From Bathynomus jamesi (taxonomy: Eukaryota > Arthropoda > Malacostraca > Isopoda > Cirolanidae): 64,000 nt of DNA. Position 1 is the stretch's first letter, and the number at the start of each line of letters is the position of its first letter. The notes under the pieces were generated by a model. The model was given only the letters and a program-made list of their open reading frames with translations, ran no database searches and had not been told where the DNA came from. Shown piece after piece: positions 20,830-30,917 of the stretch. The stretch spans positions 1,355,379-1,419,378 of the forward strand of contig JAJOZX010000481.1 of the NCBI GenBank assembly GCA_023014485.1, given 5' to 3'. Position numbers and translations under genes: made by a program.

Positions 20830-21758
20830 TCAAGCGCATTTTTGTGATGGTCTCTCTTGTTTGTAAATTGTTGTGTGGTCTTGCGTTATCGTGCAAAAGA
20901 AGGACATCTTCCAGTTTTCTCTCCTGTCGAACTCGTTTATACTTCTCTGGAGTCTCTGTAGGGTAGCAATATATGCCTCTGAGTTGATTGTTTGTCCTTT
21001 CTTCATAATGTCCACCAGAATCACCCCTTTCATGTCCCAGAAGATGGTGGCTATAACCTTTCCTGCAGAGGGAGCCATTTTGAACTTTTTATTGCGTGGG
21101 TAGTCTGCGAGATGCCACTCCATGGATTGGCGTTTTGTTTCAGATTCAAAGTGGTGTACCCAAGTTTCATCTCCAGTCACAATTCGTGAAAGGAAGTCAT
21201 CCCCTTCTGTCTCGTATCGAACCAACGACTCAGAAGCAATTTCTTTTCTTTGGGCTTTGTGATCTTCAGTCAGTTCGCGAGGAACAAACCGTGAACACAC
21301 TTTTGAGTATCCCAGTTGCTGAATTATCGTATTCACACTTCCTTCACTAATTCCTAGCTCCAGTGATAGCTCCTTGTATGAGTTAAGTGACATTAGGTCT
21401 GGGTAGTAGTTGGATGGGAGACCGTCTTCCGCGCCCAGATTATATAGCGACCCGTGGTTCGGATCCCACGTAAAGTTGTAGGTCCCCTCCGTCATATGAC
21501 TTTAGATGTTGCGAAGGAGGTTAAACAACCCCAATTTAAAAAAAAAAGCTCCTTGTATGTGACGCGCCCATTTGATCGAATGATGCTGTTAGCACGTTGC
21601 ACAGTGTAAGATGTCACAGCCGATGCCGGGCGACCGCTGCGTGGCTCATCATCGAGGCTGGCTCTCCCTCTCTCCGATGATCTCACACGTTTAGACCAGC
21701 GTCCAACTGTGCTTCGATCAACAACAGCATCTCCGTAAACGTTTGTGAATATTTCCAA
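20830..21758 (-). pseudogene. mariner transposase, interrupted
   Basis: The N-terminal part (21560-21758) gives VYGDAVVDRSTVGRWSKRVR and SLDDEPRSGRPASAV, the usual HTH and linker. The core (20830-21370) gives LSLELGISEGSVNTIIQQLG, IVTGDETWVHHFESETKRQS (first catalytic Asp) and IFWDMKGVILVDIMKKGQTI. The expected second Asp region (HDNA-like) is degraded to FCTITQDHTT. Continuity is broken by the SINE in a YKEL codon run. Confidence 0.85.
21381..21546 (+). mobile_element. SINE with 5S-rRNA-like head and B box
   Basis: AGCTCCTTGTATG flanks the insert (21368-21380 and 21547-21559), a 13-bp TSD, and the 3' end is A-rich. The head reads AGTTAAGTGACATTAGGTCT, then GGGTAGTAGTTGGATGGGAG and ACCG, closely resembling the 3' half of 5S rRNA including its C box. 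Then comes GTGGTTCGGATCCCAC, a tRNA-type B box, and the shared body GTTGTAGGTCCCCTCCGTCA. It is probably Pol III transcribed. Confidence 0.75.
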
Positions 21759-22099
21759 CTGTTTCCTTCTCTGCGGTTAAGCACTCGATAACAGCGCTCT
21801 GTTTACGAGGCACATCACTGTCAGACGCCATTTTCGAAACTGTGTTAACTATCGGTTTTATACAAGGGAGTTTAAAAGTGGTTTTATACAATGAGGGGAG
21901 GTTCCAACTGGAAAAATCTGGTTATGTGAAGCGCAGAAAGTTTAAACTTACGGCCCAAAAGACCTTTCAGCTCCATGGCCTATTATTTAGCTAAGAAAAG
22001 AGGGTGGGGCAAAATATATTGAGTTCCCCCTAGTATATAAACTTCAAATAATATATATCAAAATATATACACATTATGTTCTACTGTGTTTAACTAAAA

Positions 22100-23072
22100 T
22101 ACTAAACTCGTACGTGATCGAGTCCACAGTTACATCATTGTTGCTTTGTACTATGAAATAAATACGATTTAACATTATTTCACCACTCAAGGTGCGCAGG
22201 TGCCTATACTCCACGTAAAGGGACTTCAATTTCGTTTAATACTATTTTTGTACCCACTTTACAATTGGTTGGTAATTTATTTTTAAACACGGACAGAATA
22301 CAGTCAAAAGCATGCACAAAGAGGGCATCGTTAGCCACAACATCATTATTAAATTCAAGTTTATAAACACACCTTTCCAATCGAGGGTTTATTCTTACCG
22401 ATCAGAGCTTTTCAATCGTGAACTCTTCTTCACAACGCATAGCGGCAGTTGAAATAATCTTCTAAGTCGTAACGGCAGCTGCTCATGATATAAAGAAACA
22501 ATTCTTCAGGGTGAACAGTGTCGGTGAGCTCTGCCCTGTACCGCTCAAGTTCTTTGTATCAAAGTTCATGATATTTCGAAGAGTCTAATCCTTTTAAGTA
22601 AGCATCCAGTTCCAGACCATTTTCGCCTTGTTCAGTCCTACACTCAGTAAACCCGTCGAGCAGAGCGGTGTATGCGTATTCAAGAACCGTATCAAAATAA
22701 AGCATATCCGTAACACGTGCATCTAATATCGGCTTTAGCTTACAGAAACCGACGATTTCAAACACTCTGTCGAGAATGAATCGGTTTCGCGTGGGGACAA
22801 GAATGTTATTATCAGATGCATTCTTCCACATCAGTCATATATCAATGCATGGCTGGTCGCTATTTATACACAACTTACAAACAATGGCATATGAGGGGGG
22901 TATCACTAATCTGTTCTCTTCTACTTACAGCTGCAGGTATTTTATAATGATCCTCGCTCCACTTCTCAACTATCACGAAGACTCTATTCATCTCCTCAAC
23001 ACAATAAAACAACATTTCGTTCACCAGAGTTTGTTTGTCTACAAGTCGTTTCAAAAACATAGTTAATGGCAC
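22100..23072 (-). pseudogene. Polinton right-end gene, copy A
   Basis: Frames on the minus strand: FLKRLVDKQTLVNEMLFYCV near 23040, NRFILDRVFEIVGFCKLKPI near 22790, and HPEELFLYIM...CRYDLEDYFN near 22450-22510. The last motif recurs in fragment B at 42.1 kb. The protein family is not recognised. It lies at the end of the element and points outward, the same way as POLB would. Confidence 0.6.
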
Positions 23073-23589
23073 CGGTTTTACGCAATGACTCCGTCACGGA
23101 CACATCGTATACGGCATTGAGAATGCTGCTCAAAGGAAGCTCCATCATTTTCTATTGTGAGAGTGCACGTCCAGTCGGGTCAGGCTCTGAGATCACTATG
23201 AGCAGCCGGTGCGCGGTTTGGCTCGGAGACAGGTGTGGGAAACGAGTCACACGGGGGAGTCATACCAAGCGTTAATGTCTCGTGTACGGGTTTGTTCCAG
23301 CATGAATGAATCATGTGAATACTTGTGCCCCATTATACTGGGCAATCAGAATTTTTCCGACACACGGCGTAATATCGGCTTTAATGTTTTATCACTCCCC
23401 AGACTGCACACCAAACATTTTTGTTCAAGATGATTTTCACGAACTAAACACATTTTATTCACACCCCGGCGCACTATTTGACGGAAACATGTGCCCATAT
23501 TTATCCTTTTTGCCTAGCAAGCGAACTCGTCTCTAAATTCTATTAAAAACTCACACAGGCCTTCAAAATTTGTATATAAAGCCATATGA
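23073..23589. other. Degraded Polinton DNA
   Basis: No confident gene. The minus strand near 23514-23570 reads GLCEFLIEFRDEF, matching GLREFLTEFRDEY of fragment B (about 42000), so it is still Polinton. POLB should lie in this interval by comparison with copy C and has been deleted. Confidence 0.5.
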
Positions 23590-24061
23590 TGCTCTTCGAC
23601 GTACCAGGCAGTGTTCAACGAGTACCAAGATGATATTTTGTCACACAGGGGCGTATATATCGTTAATTTGTTAAAGGGAAATGAACATACAGTCATTATA
23701 ATTGACGATCTCATGTTTGAAATGGATAAAAAGTTTGCCGAGACATTTACAGTGTTCTCCCACCATCTTAACATAAGCGTGTTCTTCATCAATCAGAATC
23801 TATTTTTCAAAAATAGATACATGCGCGATGTGTCGTTAAATACATAATATCTAGTCTTATTCAGGCAACGTAGAAATGTGTCACAAATTGGGGTGTTAGC
23901 CAATCAAATGTTCCCGAATCAGCGTAAGGAGTTTATAAAGAAGCTACAAGGCAACGTTACGGATACTTGCTTTGTGACCTTCACCCGCGAAACACGTTTA
24001 GAGTATTCTAAGAACGAATATATTCCCAAACGAGCCTGAAACGGTGTATATTCCAGAATGA
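23590..24061 (+). pseudogene. Polinton packaging ATPase, copy A (5' truncated)
   Basis: The frame STYQAVFNEYQDDILSHRGV continues to NLLKGNEHTVIIIDDLMFEM, whose hydrophobic run ending DD is the Walker B motif of FtsK/HerA-type genome-packaging ATPases. FAETFTVFSHHLNISVFFIN and QNLFFKNRYMRDVSLNT follow. Walker A, present in copy C, is missing. A stop at about 23848 and a shift near 24010 are inactivating. The gene ends with an ATGA overlap onto the next start. Confidence 0.8.
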
Positions 24062-24381
24062 CAAATAGGCTAAAGAAATACCATGAATTAATAAAAATCT
24101 ATCATCGATTGCCCCGGGCATTGAAGCAGATGTTTGTTAAAAATATCGACTCGGACTTTTTAAAATGCATCTGTGAAATCTGCCTAAATGTTATAAAATG
24201 TAATGTATTAATGAAACCCTCTCAGAAGGCTCGCCTACGTCGTTACAAGAACATAATACGTACACTAGCTCGTAAAAGTCAAACTGCGGGGAAGAAAAAG
24301 CAAATTATTGTACAAAGAGGGGGATCATTCCTCCCCATCTTATTTTCAGTTTTGGGACCTTTACTGACTAGATTAATATAA
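24058..24381 (+). CDS. Small conserved Polinton ORF, copy A
   Basis: A 107-residue basic protein: MTNRLKKYHELIKIYHRLPR, then DFLKCICEICLNVIKCNVLM, RYKNIIRTLARK and a C-terminal VQRGGSFLPILFSVLGPLL. The pattern (basic helices, CICE.CLNV, final RGG plus hydrophobic tail) is recurrent in invertebrate Polintons; its role is unknown, perhaps virion-associated. It overlaps the ATPase stop by ATGA and the next gene by TAACG. The frame is intact, unlike the equivalent in copy C. Confidence 0.75.
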   Translation: MTNRLKKYHELIKIYHRLPRALKQMFVKNIDSDFLKCICEICLNVIKCNVLMKPSQKARLRRYKNIIRTLARKSQTAGKKKQIIVQRGGSFLPILFSVLGPLLTRLI

Positions 24382-25135
24382 CGAAGAAAGTGGTAGTGAT
24401 TTCGCACGAGGTGTATGCTTCACTGCAAAGTTCAAACAGTCCAGACACGGTTCTAGAACCCGGAACCGGAAAAAGCAGGCTTAAGAGAATGGAAAGCGAA
24501 TTGTTAGACAGTGAGAAGTCATCTGATGAGAAAAGGATCTTATAACAAGAGGCTCTGCAGAAATTTCTTCATGAGTACGAAGATTATAAGAATCCGACAG
24601 AGATCCCCGTGGTTATTAGGCACAGCGCGGGCAACGGTGAGCATGGCAGCATAGGACCTGGGGCCGACGTTAGAGATGACCAACCAAAGACTAACGGTGC
24701 GCCCCCACAATATATCGAACATGTATTAAAAAGCAGTCTCCCACATACATTGAGGAATAAAGGCTTAAGTCTTTATAATATTGAGTGAGGATCCATCATA
24801 CAGTGGACCGATACAGGCGAGGTCATTGTTGAAGGAACAAGGGTACAGGGTTCGAATATCGTCGACATTGTCCATGATCTGGTGGAGAAAGTGGGACAGG
24901 CCCTCACCATCAGGATGGAAGCATATTAAAGCACGATTGCAACAAATAAATGTCCCCAAAACATTGATAGGAAATCTGAACAGGTTAAAAGACTTGGAGC
25001 AAGTTTCGCATGTGCCACAACTGAGTACGCCATCACCCCCAGCGGTAGCATCTCTGAAGAGGAGAAAGAAGAGACCAAACAACAACGACGAACCCTCTCG
25101 GCGTGCCTCTAAAATACGCAAATGGCTAACATATT
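24381..25135 (+). pseudogene. Unknown Polinton ORF upstream of integrase, copy A
   Basis: The start codon is ACG (24381) where copy C has ATG, then KKVVVISHEVYASLQSS. Later pieces read SSDEKRIL, FLHEYEDYKNP, HTLRNKGLSLYN, VEGTRVQGSNIVDIVHDL and a basic tail (LKRRKKRP...KIRKWLTY). The motif LSLYN.LSEDP...W...GE is typical of this conserved but functionally unknown Polinton protein. Its stop overlaps the integrase start by 14-16 bases. Stops and shifts are present. Confidence 0.7.
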
Positions 25136-26199
25136 AAGAAAACGACGCTATTATTATATTTCTAGCCCAGCCTCCCACGGCGGTGTTGATAGACTGTAGA
25201 GAGGTGTTTACAATAATGAAGTAGGGAAAAAAGATGTTGATAGTTTTTTGCGGGAGCAGGATGGTTATACACTTCATAAGCCTGTGAGAAAAAGGTTTAA
25301 AACAGCCAAGACAACAGCGGGGCTTCGATTGACTCTATTTATCAAGCGGATTTAACAGACATGCAAAGATATTCAGTGTATAATGATGGCTACCTTACAT
25401 CATATTCATAAGAGATGTATTCTCTAGATATCTGTGGCTATTTCCCATGGAAAATAAATCGCCTGAAACAGTTGCTAAAGCTATCAAAACGCTGATGTTG
25501 AAAGAAAACAGGATTCCAAGCTATTTTTGTACGGATATGGGGAAAGAATTTATAGGCCGAGCTTTTCAGAACATGTTGACAGAGTTTAATATCAGCTACT
25601 GCACTACCAATTCTATACATAAGGCCTCTTTAGCTGAAAGAGTTCAACGTACCATAAAGGAACGCATGCATCGCTATTTTACACATAAAAACACATACAG
25701 ATATATAGACATTCTGGAATCATTGGCCTCATCATACAACCGTTCACACCATTACGTGATTGGGACAACACCTAACGAGGTTTAGAGAGAGGTACGCCCA
25801 CAGAGCGTGAGGTGAGAAGAGATATTCGTAGAGCACCGCCACACTCTACACGTTTCAAAATCAATGATTATGTAAGGCTATCGCGTTCGGGAAATAAATT
25901 CGTGAGGGGATTTGAGGAAGGATGGACACGTGAGATTTTTAAAGTTAGGGATATGAGACCTAAAGACGAGATAATGCTATATTACGTTGAAGATTTGAAT
26001 GAGGAAGAAATAGCAGGAGGCTCTTATTGCGAGGAGTTGCAGAAAGTGACATTTAATTTAGGAAAAAATGTGTTTAAAATTGAAAACATTTTTGGCAGGA
26101 AAGGCTCAGGAAAGTAAAATGTACCTGGTGAAATGGCTAGGGTACCCAGAAAGCTTCAATACCTTTAAAAAAGCTGATGCAATAATAAAGCTTAAATAG
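25122..26199 (+). pseudogene. INT: Polinton integrase with chromodomain, copy A
   Basis: The DDE core is readable across shifts: the first Asp near 25350 (ADLTDMQRYSVYNDGY), the second in YFCTDMGKEFIGRAF (about 25530) and Glu in SLAERVQRTIKERMHRYF (about 25630). C-terminally VRLSRSGNKFVRGFEEGWTR and the chromodomain IENIFGRKGSGK...MYLVKWLGYPES precede the stop TAG. It would catalyse Polinton insertion, with the chromodomain perhaps biasing target choice. Several frameshifts inactivate it. Confidence 0.88.
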
Positions 26200-26207
26200 T
26201 ATACAAC

Positions 26208-27074
26208 ATGGCGCCGAACCACTTCTATGTCACACTCGCGTCTTCTTCTTCTCTGTCTGTACATCCTAACAACACCTTGGCCAACTTTGTAACAGAACTC
26301 CATGGGCCCAGTGAATTGGAACGTGATTCGTATGAGGTAGGGATATGCAAAATTTAGCTATCCACCAAATTTTTAACTGTAGAAAAGGAACAGAACATTT
26401 TTCTGGTTCTTAGAAGACTCGACGAGTGTGAAAAATTGGGCATAAACTTAGATGGTGTTATGCGAACATACTTGTTCGGTGGGATACGGTACTGCAGTAA
26501 AAAAGTAACATTAGACCCTGGTCATTATGACAGCCTCGGACATTGTGAGGGCATTAACTAAGAGTCTTGAAAGGTCATACTTCACCCCTGATTTACTTTT
26601 TGAAGTCGTAAACATAGACACGCCTGCACACACGTTGATGTTAAAATCAACGGCTAACAGAAATATTAAAGACAAAGAGCTGTCCATAATTATGCCCGAG
26701 GCCGGATATGGTGCAGCCTCCAAAGACATACCTTTCACGAGGCACAACATGATTTGTCCAGCCTACTGTATCAGTTGAAATTGGAGAAATTGGGTGATGG
26801 CTATCCATCCCCAGACATGTGCTATATTTACAGCAATATTGTGAAATACCAGTTTGTTGGGGATACCCAGGCGCGTCTGCTCCGCATTGCTCACATTCCC
26901 AATCATAGAGGGAGGAGCCTGAGCATTACATATGACAAACCTCACTATGGAAATGTTGCGACTAATCTATTAACCAATATCTCAATATATATAAGAACGA
27001 TTGAGGGAAAAAATTTCCCATTCGGTGACGGGAGATTAACAGTGAAGCTCCACTTTCGTTGCACTGAGTTATAA
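26208..27074 (+). pseudogene. Polinton capsid-associated ORF (penton-like candidate), copy A
   Basis: Begins MAPNHFYVTLASSSSLSVHP, then NNTLANFVTELHGPSELERD and SYEVGIC, the N-terminal signature of a protein found between integrase and core gene in many Polintons. LLFEVVNIDTPAHTLMLKST and CYIYSNIVKYQFVGDTQARL follow. By position it could be the minor (penton) capsid protein, but I cannot show a jelly-roll fold by eye. A stop at about 26356 and shifts break it. Its TAA overlaps the next ATG. Confidence 0.65.
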
Positions 27075-27475
27075 TGACCCGAAGGCCTTTCACAGTCTAT
27101 CGAGGGGTGAGATACCAGCGTGGGAGTGGGCTTGGATCCATTTTTTCAACATACTACGTACGGCTGTCCCCTTGCTGAAGAGGGGCGCTAGATACCTCGG
27201 GAGAAAGGCGCTACAATCAGGTTTTAACACGGTAGAAGACATAATGGCGGGGGCTAGACCTAAAGAAGCTTTAAAAAAGCTTAAAACGTACACGGGACGA
27301 AATCATCAAAGATGCAGAGAAAAATGTGTGGTGGTGGGAAGAAGAGGAGGGCCGTCCGGAAGAAGAAGAAGGAGAAGAAGGGGTTACCAGTGCGTGGCGT
27401 TAAACGAAAAAGGACATCAAAAAAGAAAAAGTGTTCTAAGCGAATGAAACCTATGGTTGATAATTTTGTTAACTG
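27074..27475 (+). pseudogene. Basic core-like protein, copy A
   Basis: Starts MTRRPFTVYRGVRYQRGSGL (TAATG overlap with the previous gene). After a shift it gives LLKRGARYLGRKALQSGFN and a very basic tail (KKKKEKKG..., RTSKKKKCSKRMKPM). This resembles adenovirus-like core or membrane-active minor proteins in composition and in its short amphipathic N-terminal helix. Only one basic unit is present where copy C has three. Confidence 0.65.
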
Positions 27476-27556
27476 ATATAAGCTAAGGACTTTGCTCTCG
27501 TGGATCATAGGATGTTTACTACTTGTCGAGAGAGGTGGTACTATTTCTAACTCGTC

Positions 27557-28795
27557 ATGGCACGCTTCGTTCATCCGTGTAGCTCACAATGTTGTAAATC
27601 GGAGCTGTCTCTCTTTGATATGCCACCAACACAAATTTCTATTGAGCACTGACTTTATTACGATTAACCCGTTAAACACAATTAATTCCCGAGTGTCCCT
27701 ATAGAATTCGTAATACCAAGCTCAGGCCCTTACTTTTTATCCAAGCTGCATGCACATGTACACTAAACTACGTATAGCCCATTCAGCTGTTACGGACTGC
27801 GCTGATAAATATGTTGTATTTCCCGAAACAAACTTTCTACGCTCCATATTCAGCCAGTGTGATGTGTATTTAAATCAGGTCAACATCTCGGCAGGAATGG
27901 GTTATTATCACCTACGAGCCTATCTAGAAAATGTCCTCAACTTTTCAAAAGAAGCGAAGGATACCTTTTTAACTGCCGAGGGCTATTATCAGACTAAAGA
28001 CGAAAGTAGTATAAAGGATAAATTTACAAATTGTAAAAAGAAGATATACGAATGTTTTGGACGCTGCATACAGACTTCACAGTCCAGGAGAAACTGCTTA
28101 TGAATGGGATGGATATGAAAATAAAGCTCAACCGCACGAATCCTGAGATCTGCATAAATCTGGGAGCTGATCAAGAAGAGGGTGCAAAACCCATTGTGGT
28201 TCATGTTGTGGAAACATACCTTCGCGTACAGCGAGTGAAACTAAGTTTACCAAAACAAATAGAAACTGAAAACAATTTACTACATGCCACAGTAAAATAC
28301 CCAATTAACAGAGTACAGATCAAACTATACACAGTGCCCGCAGGGTTGGCCTCGAAGCAGCTAGAAAACATCGCCCTGGGGCTCTAAAAGGCTATTAATT
28401 GGATTGCAGGAACACGCTTCTGTGAATGGAAAATATAAAAAGAGTGCCTTTAAATTCGAGAATTTCGGCCTTAAAAACACAACTCTATACGTCAACGGTG
28501 TTGCTCTGGGAGGGACATTGTATACGGACTACGCATCAGACGTCGTGTTCCCGCTTTGCGCGAGGGCTTATAGCAATCTGGCCCATATTGCCGATACTTG
28601 TGATGAGCTTGGGATTGGGGTAACGCAGAAAGAATTCATCGATCAGTTTAACATTTACCCGTTTGACATCACTCCTGACTTATCTGCTAGTGTAAATACA
28701 CACTTAAGTCCACAACAAAGTGGGAACATCTCAGTCAGATTGGAATTCGCCAACCCATGGTAATTCGCCCCCCCTGGTAATAGAAATTAATAATC
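27557..28795 (+). pseudogene. MCP: Polinton major capsid protein, copy A
   Basis: Begins MARFVHPCSSQCCKSELSLF. It continues with YVVFPETNFLRSIFSQCDVY, LNQVNISAGMGYYHLRAYLE, LLMNGMDMKIKLNRTNPEIC and VKYPINRVQIKLYTVPAGLA. IYPFDITPDLSASVN and QSGNISVRLEFANP end the recognisable part. These are the hallmarks of the double-jelly-roll Polinton capsid family (F54H12.2-like). Shifts lie near 28070 and 28390 and the C-terminus is deleted. Confidence 0.87.
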
Positions 28796-29126
28796 AATTT
28801 TTGTTCAGGATTTTATCTCTTATTTTAGATCCGCTATTTAATATACTTTAATATTTCAGGTTCCAGTAGAGGAGAGGGAATACTTGAGAGATCAGAGGGC
28901 CAAAATAGGACCCAAGGGCTCTTTCCAGCTGGGATCTGTGGATAAAGCTGCTGTGAAGAGAGACCAGAGGGCTGCAGCTGAAGCAGAAAGATTACAGAGC
29001 CAGATTCAACAGCAGCAGGAAGTGGATTTGGCCACTTTTGCCTCCACACTTTCACAAGATATTTCTTTTGAATCCAGCTCAGGAGAATCAGGAGAGGTAT
29101 TATATTTTTTTCTTATATCTTATCCC

Positions 29127-29400
29127 ATTTTTACCCAAATTTATCCCTACTTTTTGTCCCTATTTCCCCCCTTTTTCCACCATTTTCGCTTTAGTAATTT
29201 ATTCTTTTTTTCGCCCATTTTCGCCGACTTTTTACCCGAATTTTTACCCATTTTTCCCCCTATTTTCCCACTTTTTCCCCCCATTTTCGTTTAAGTAATT
29301 TATTCTTATTTCCGCCCATTTTCGTCGATTTTTACCCATATTTTTCCCTACTTTTTCCCCTATTTTCCCCCATTTTCGCTTTAGTAATTTATTTTTTATT
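29127..29400 (+). repeat. Pyrimidine-rich minisatellite filling intron 1
   Basis: Units of roughly 110 bp containing CATTTTCGCTTTAGTAATTT or CATTTTCGTTTAAGTAATTT recur about three times, built of TTTTACCC and TTTTCCCC blocks. It spans most of the intron up to the acceptor at 29410, so the last unit also supplies the polypyrimidine tract. Confidence 0.7.
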
Positions 29401-30784
29401 TTCATTTCAGCCAATCTGGTGGTGAAGCTGAAGAGTTCAAGCCAAGGAGGCACCCAAGTGGAGATTACAGCTTTTTGAAAACCCCCAGATATGCCATGGA
29501 ACTGATCAGGGGTGATGTTTCTTACAATCTTGGGGCAAGTCTTGCTAATGCCTTCCTCCTGGACTTACAAGCTATGGACCTGCTTAAGCCTGGCCTTGAT
29601 GTGAAACAGATAATAGTTGATAAATCGAAAATGGACAGGGAAAAAGCTAGAATGAAAGTGAAAAGTGATGAAAAGCACAATGAGGGTCTGGAAAAGTTAG
29701 TCTGTATTGGGGTTGATGGGAAAGTTGACAAGGACACTTTGCTGCACAGAGAAGTTAAGGATGAAAATGGGGAGACTAAGCTGAAGAAAGGAAAGGGACA
29801 AGAGCACCATTTGACTTTCATAAAGGAGCCGGGAACTGAAAGTGGAACATATCTTATTATCTTACTCACAGAGTCATCCCAATTAAAGGTGCGACTGGAG
29901 TTCTTCTTGGTGAAGAAGTTGCTAGTGTCTTGGAGGAGTTTAACAGTATTCATACCCTGAAAGCTGTCCTCCTCGACAACACAAATACAAACACTGGACT
30001 GGGAGGGAGGCCTTGTAACAGCTCTGGAAAATAAAATTGAGTGGAAATTGCACACCATTGGCTGTTCACTCCATCAGAATGAGCTTCCTTCAGAGCTGTT
30101 TTCAAGCATCTTGATGGCAGTACCAAAAGTCCAACTGCTTTCACTGGTCCGCTGGGAAAACTCTGTGAAATTGACTACCAAGATCTGCCACAAGTGGAAT
30201 TCACCAAACTCAGTGGCCCCCTGGATGACATGGAATTTGCTGAGTAGACACTGAATGATCTCAGTAGCGACCAGAGGCTTCTTTTGGAGTATGTGCTTGG
30301 AATTTCCAGGGGCAAAGTCAACCCAAGATTTGCTGCCTGGAAAATTGGACCATTAAACCATGCAAGATGGTTGACTTTGGCAATTAGATTGATGTGTCTG
30401 TGGACCAGAGGTGCTTACCCTCCAGAACTACAGGATAAGCTTTACCAGGCCATCAAGTTCATTGTGGAAGTGTATGCAGTCAGTTGGTTTGAGATCAAAA
30501 GGGACAGCAAATTCCACAATCAGCAGCTGTACATCTTCAACATGATCCAGAGTATCAAGCAGCAGTCTGAAGAAATCCAGGGTGTTGCTTTCAAGAACCT
30601 GAAGTACAATGCTTTTGCCTTGCTGCCCGAGAATGTGCTGTACTCCATGATGAAGTCTGATGACTTGGAAGTGAGAGAAGCTGCTCTCAAGAAAATTCTG
30701 TCCATCAGGTAAGCATTTATTAATTTAAAAAAATGTGAAAAAAAAAATTGATTATGGGGATTTATTTAATAAAAAAAAGGCCCG

Positions 30785-30917
30785 AGTTCTATAAATCCCC
30801 ATAATCGAATTTTTTTTCACATTTTCTTATCCCAATTCCCCCCTTCCCCTCTGATAATGGAAATAATCTTACCTTCTTTCTGAAAAAAAATTCGATTATG
30901 GGGATTTATAGAACTCG
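30785..30917. repeat. Inverted repeat in intron 2
   Basis: GAGTTCTATAAATCCCCATA... (from 30785) and ...TATGGGGATTTATAGAACTC (to 30917) are inverted complements of about 32 bp each, separated by about 70 bp. An extra related piece (GATTATGGGGATTTAT) occurs near 30750. It may be a small fold-back element or an intronic hairpin. Confidence 0.75.

Larger units (their letters stand above)
20489..22033 (-). mobile_element. mariner element carrying a SINE
   Basis: The left end (CGAGGGCCACTCATTATATT...) and the reversed right end (CTAGGGGGAACTCAATATATT...) share the inner TIR TATATTTTGCCCCACC. Both sides are TA-flanked. The minus strand encodes a mariner-type transposase, interrupted at 21381-21546 by a SINE with its own 13-bp TSD. 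Confidence 0.87.
22060..28800 (+). mobile_element. Polinton/Maverick copy A (truncated)
   Basis: Gene remnants in order: a right-end gene (minus), then plus-strand packaging ATPase, small conserved ORF, unknown ORF, integrase, capsid-associated ORF, core-like ORF and major capsid protein. POLB is missing, the ATPase lacks its N-terminus including the Walker A motif, and the protease is absent. The order is identical to copy C. Frameshifts and stops are scattered through most genes. Confidence 0.88.
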
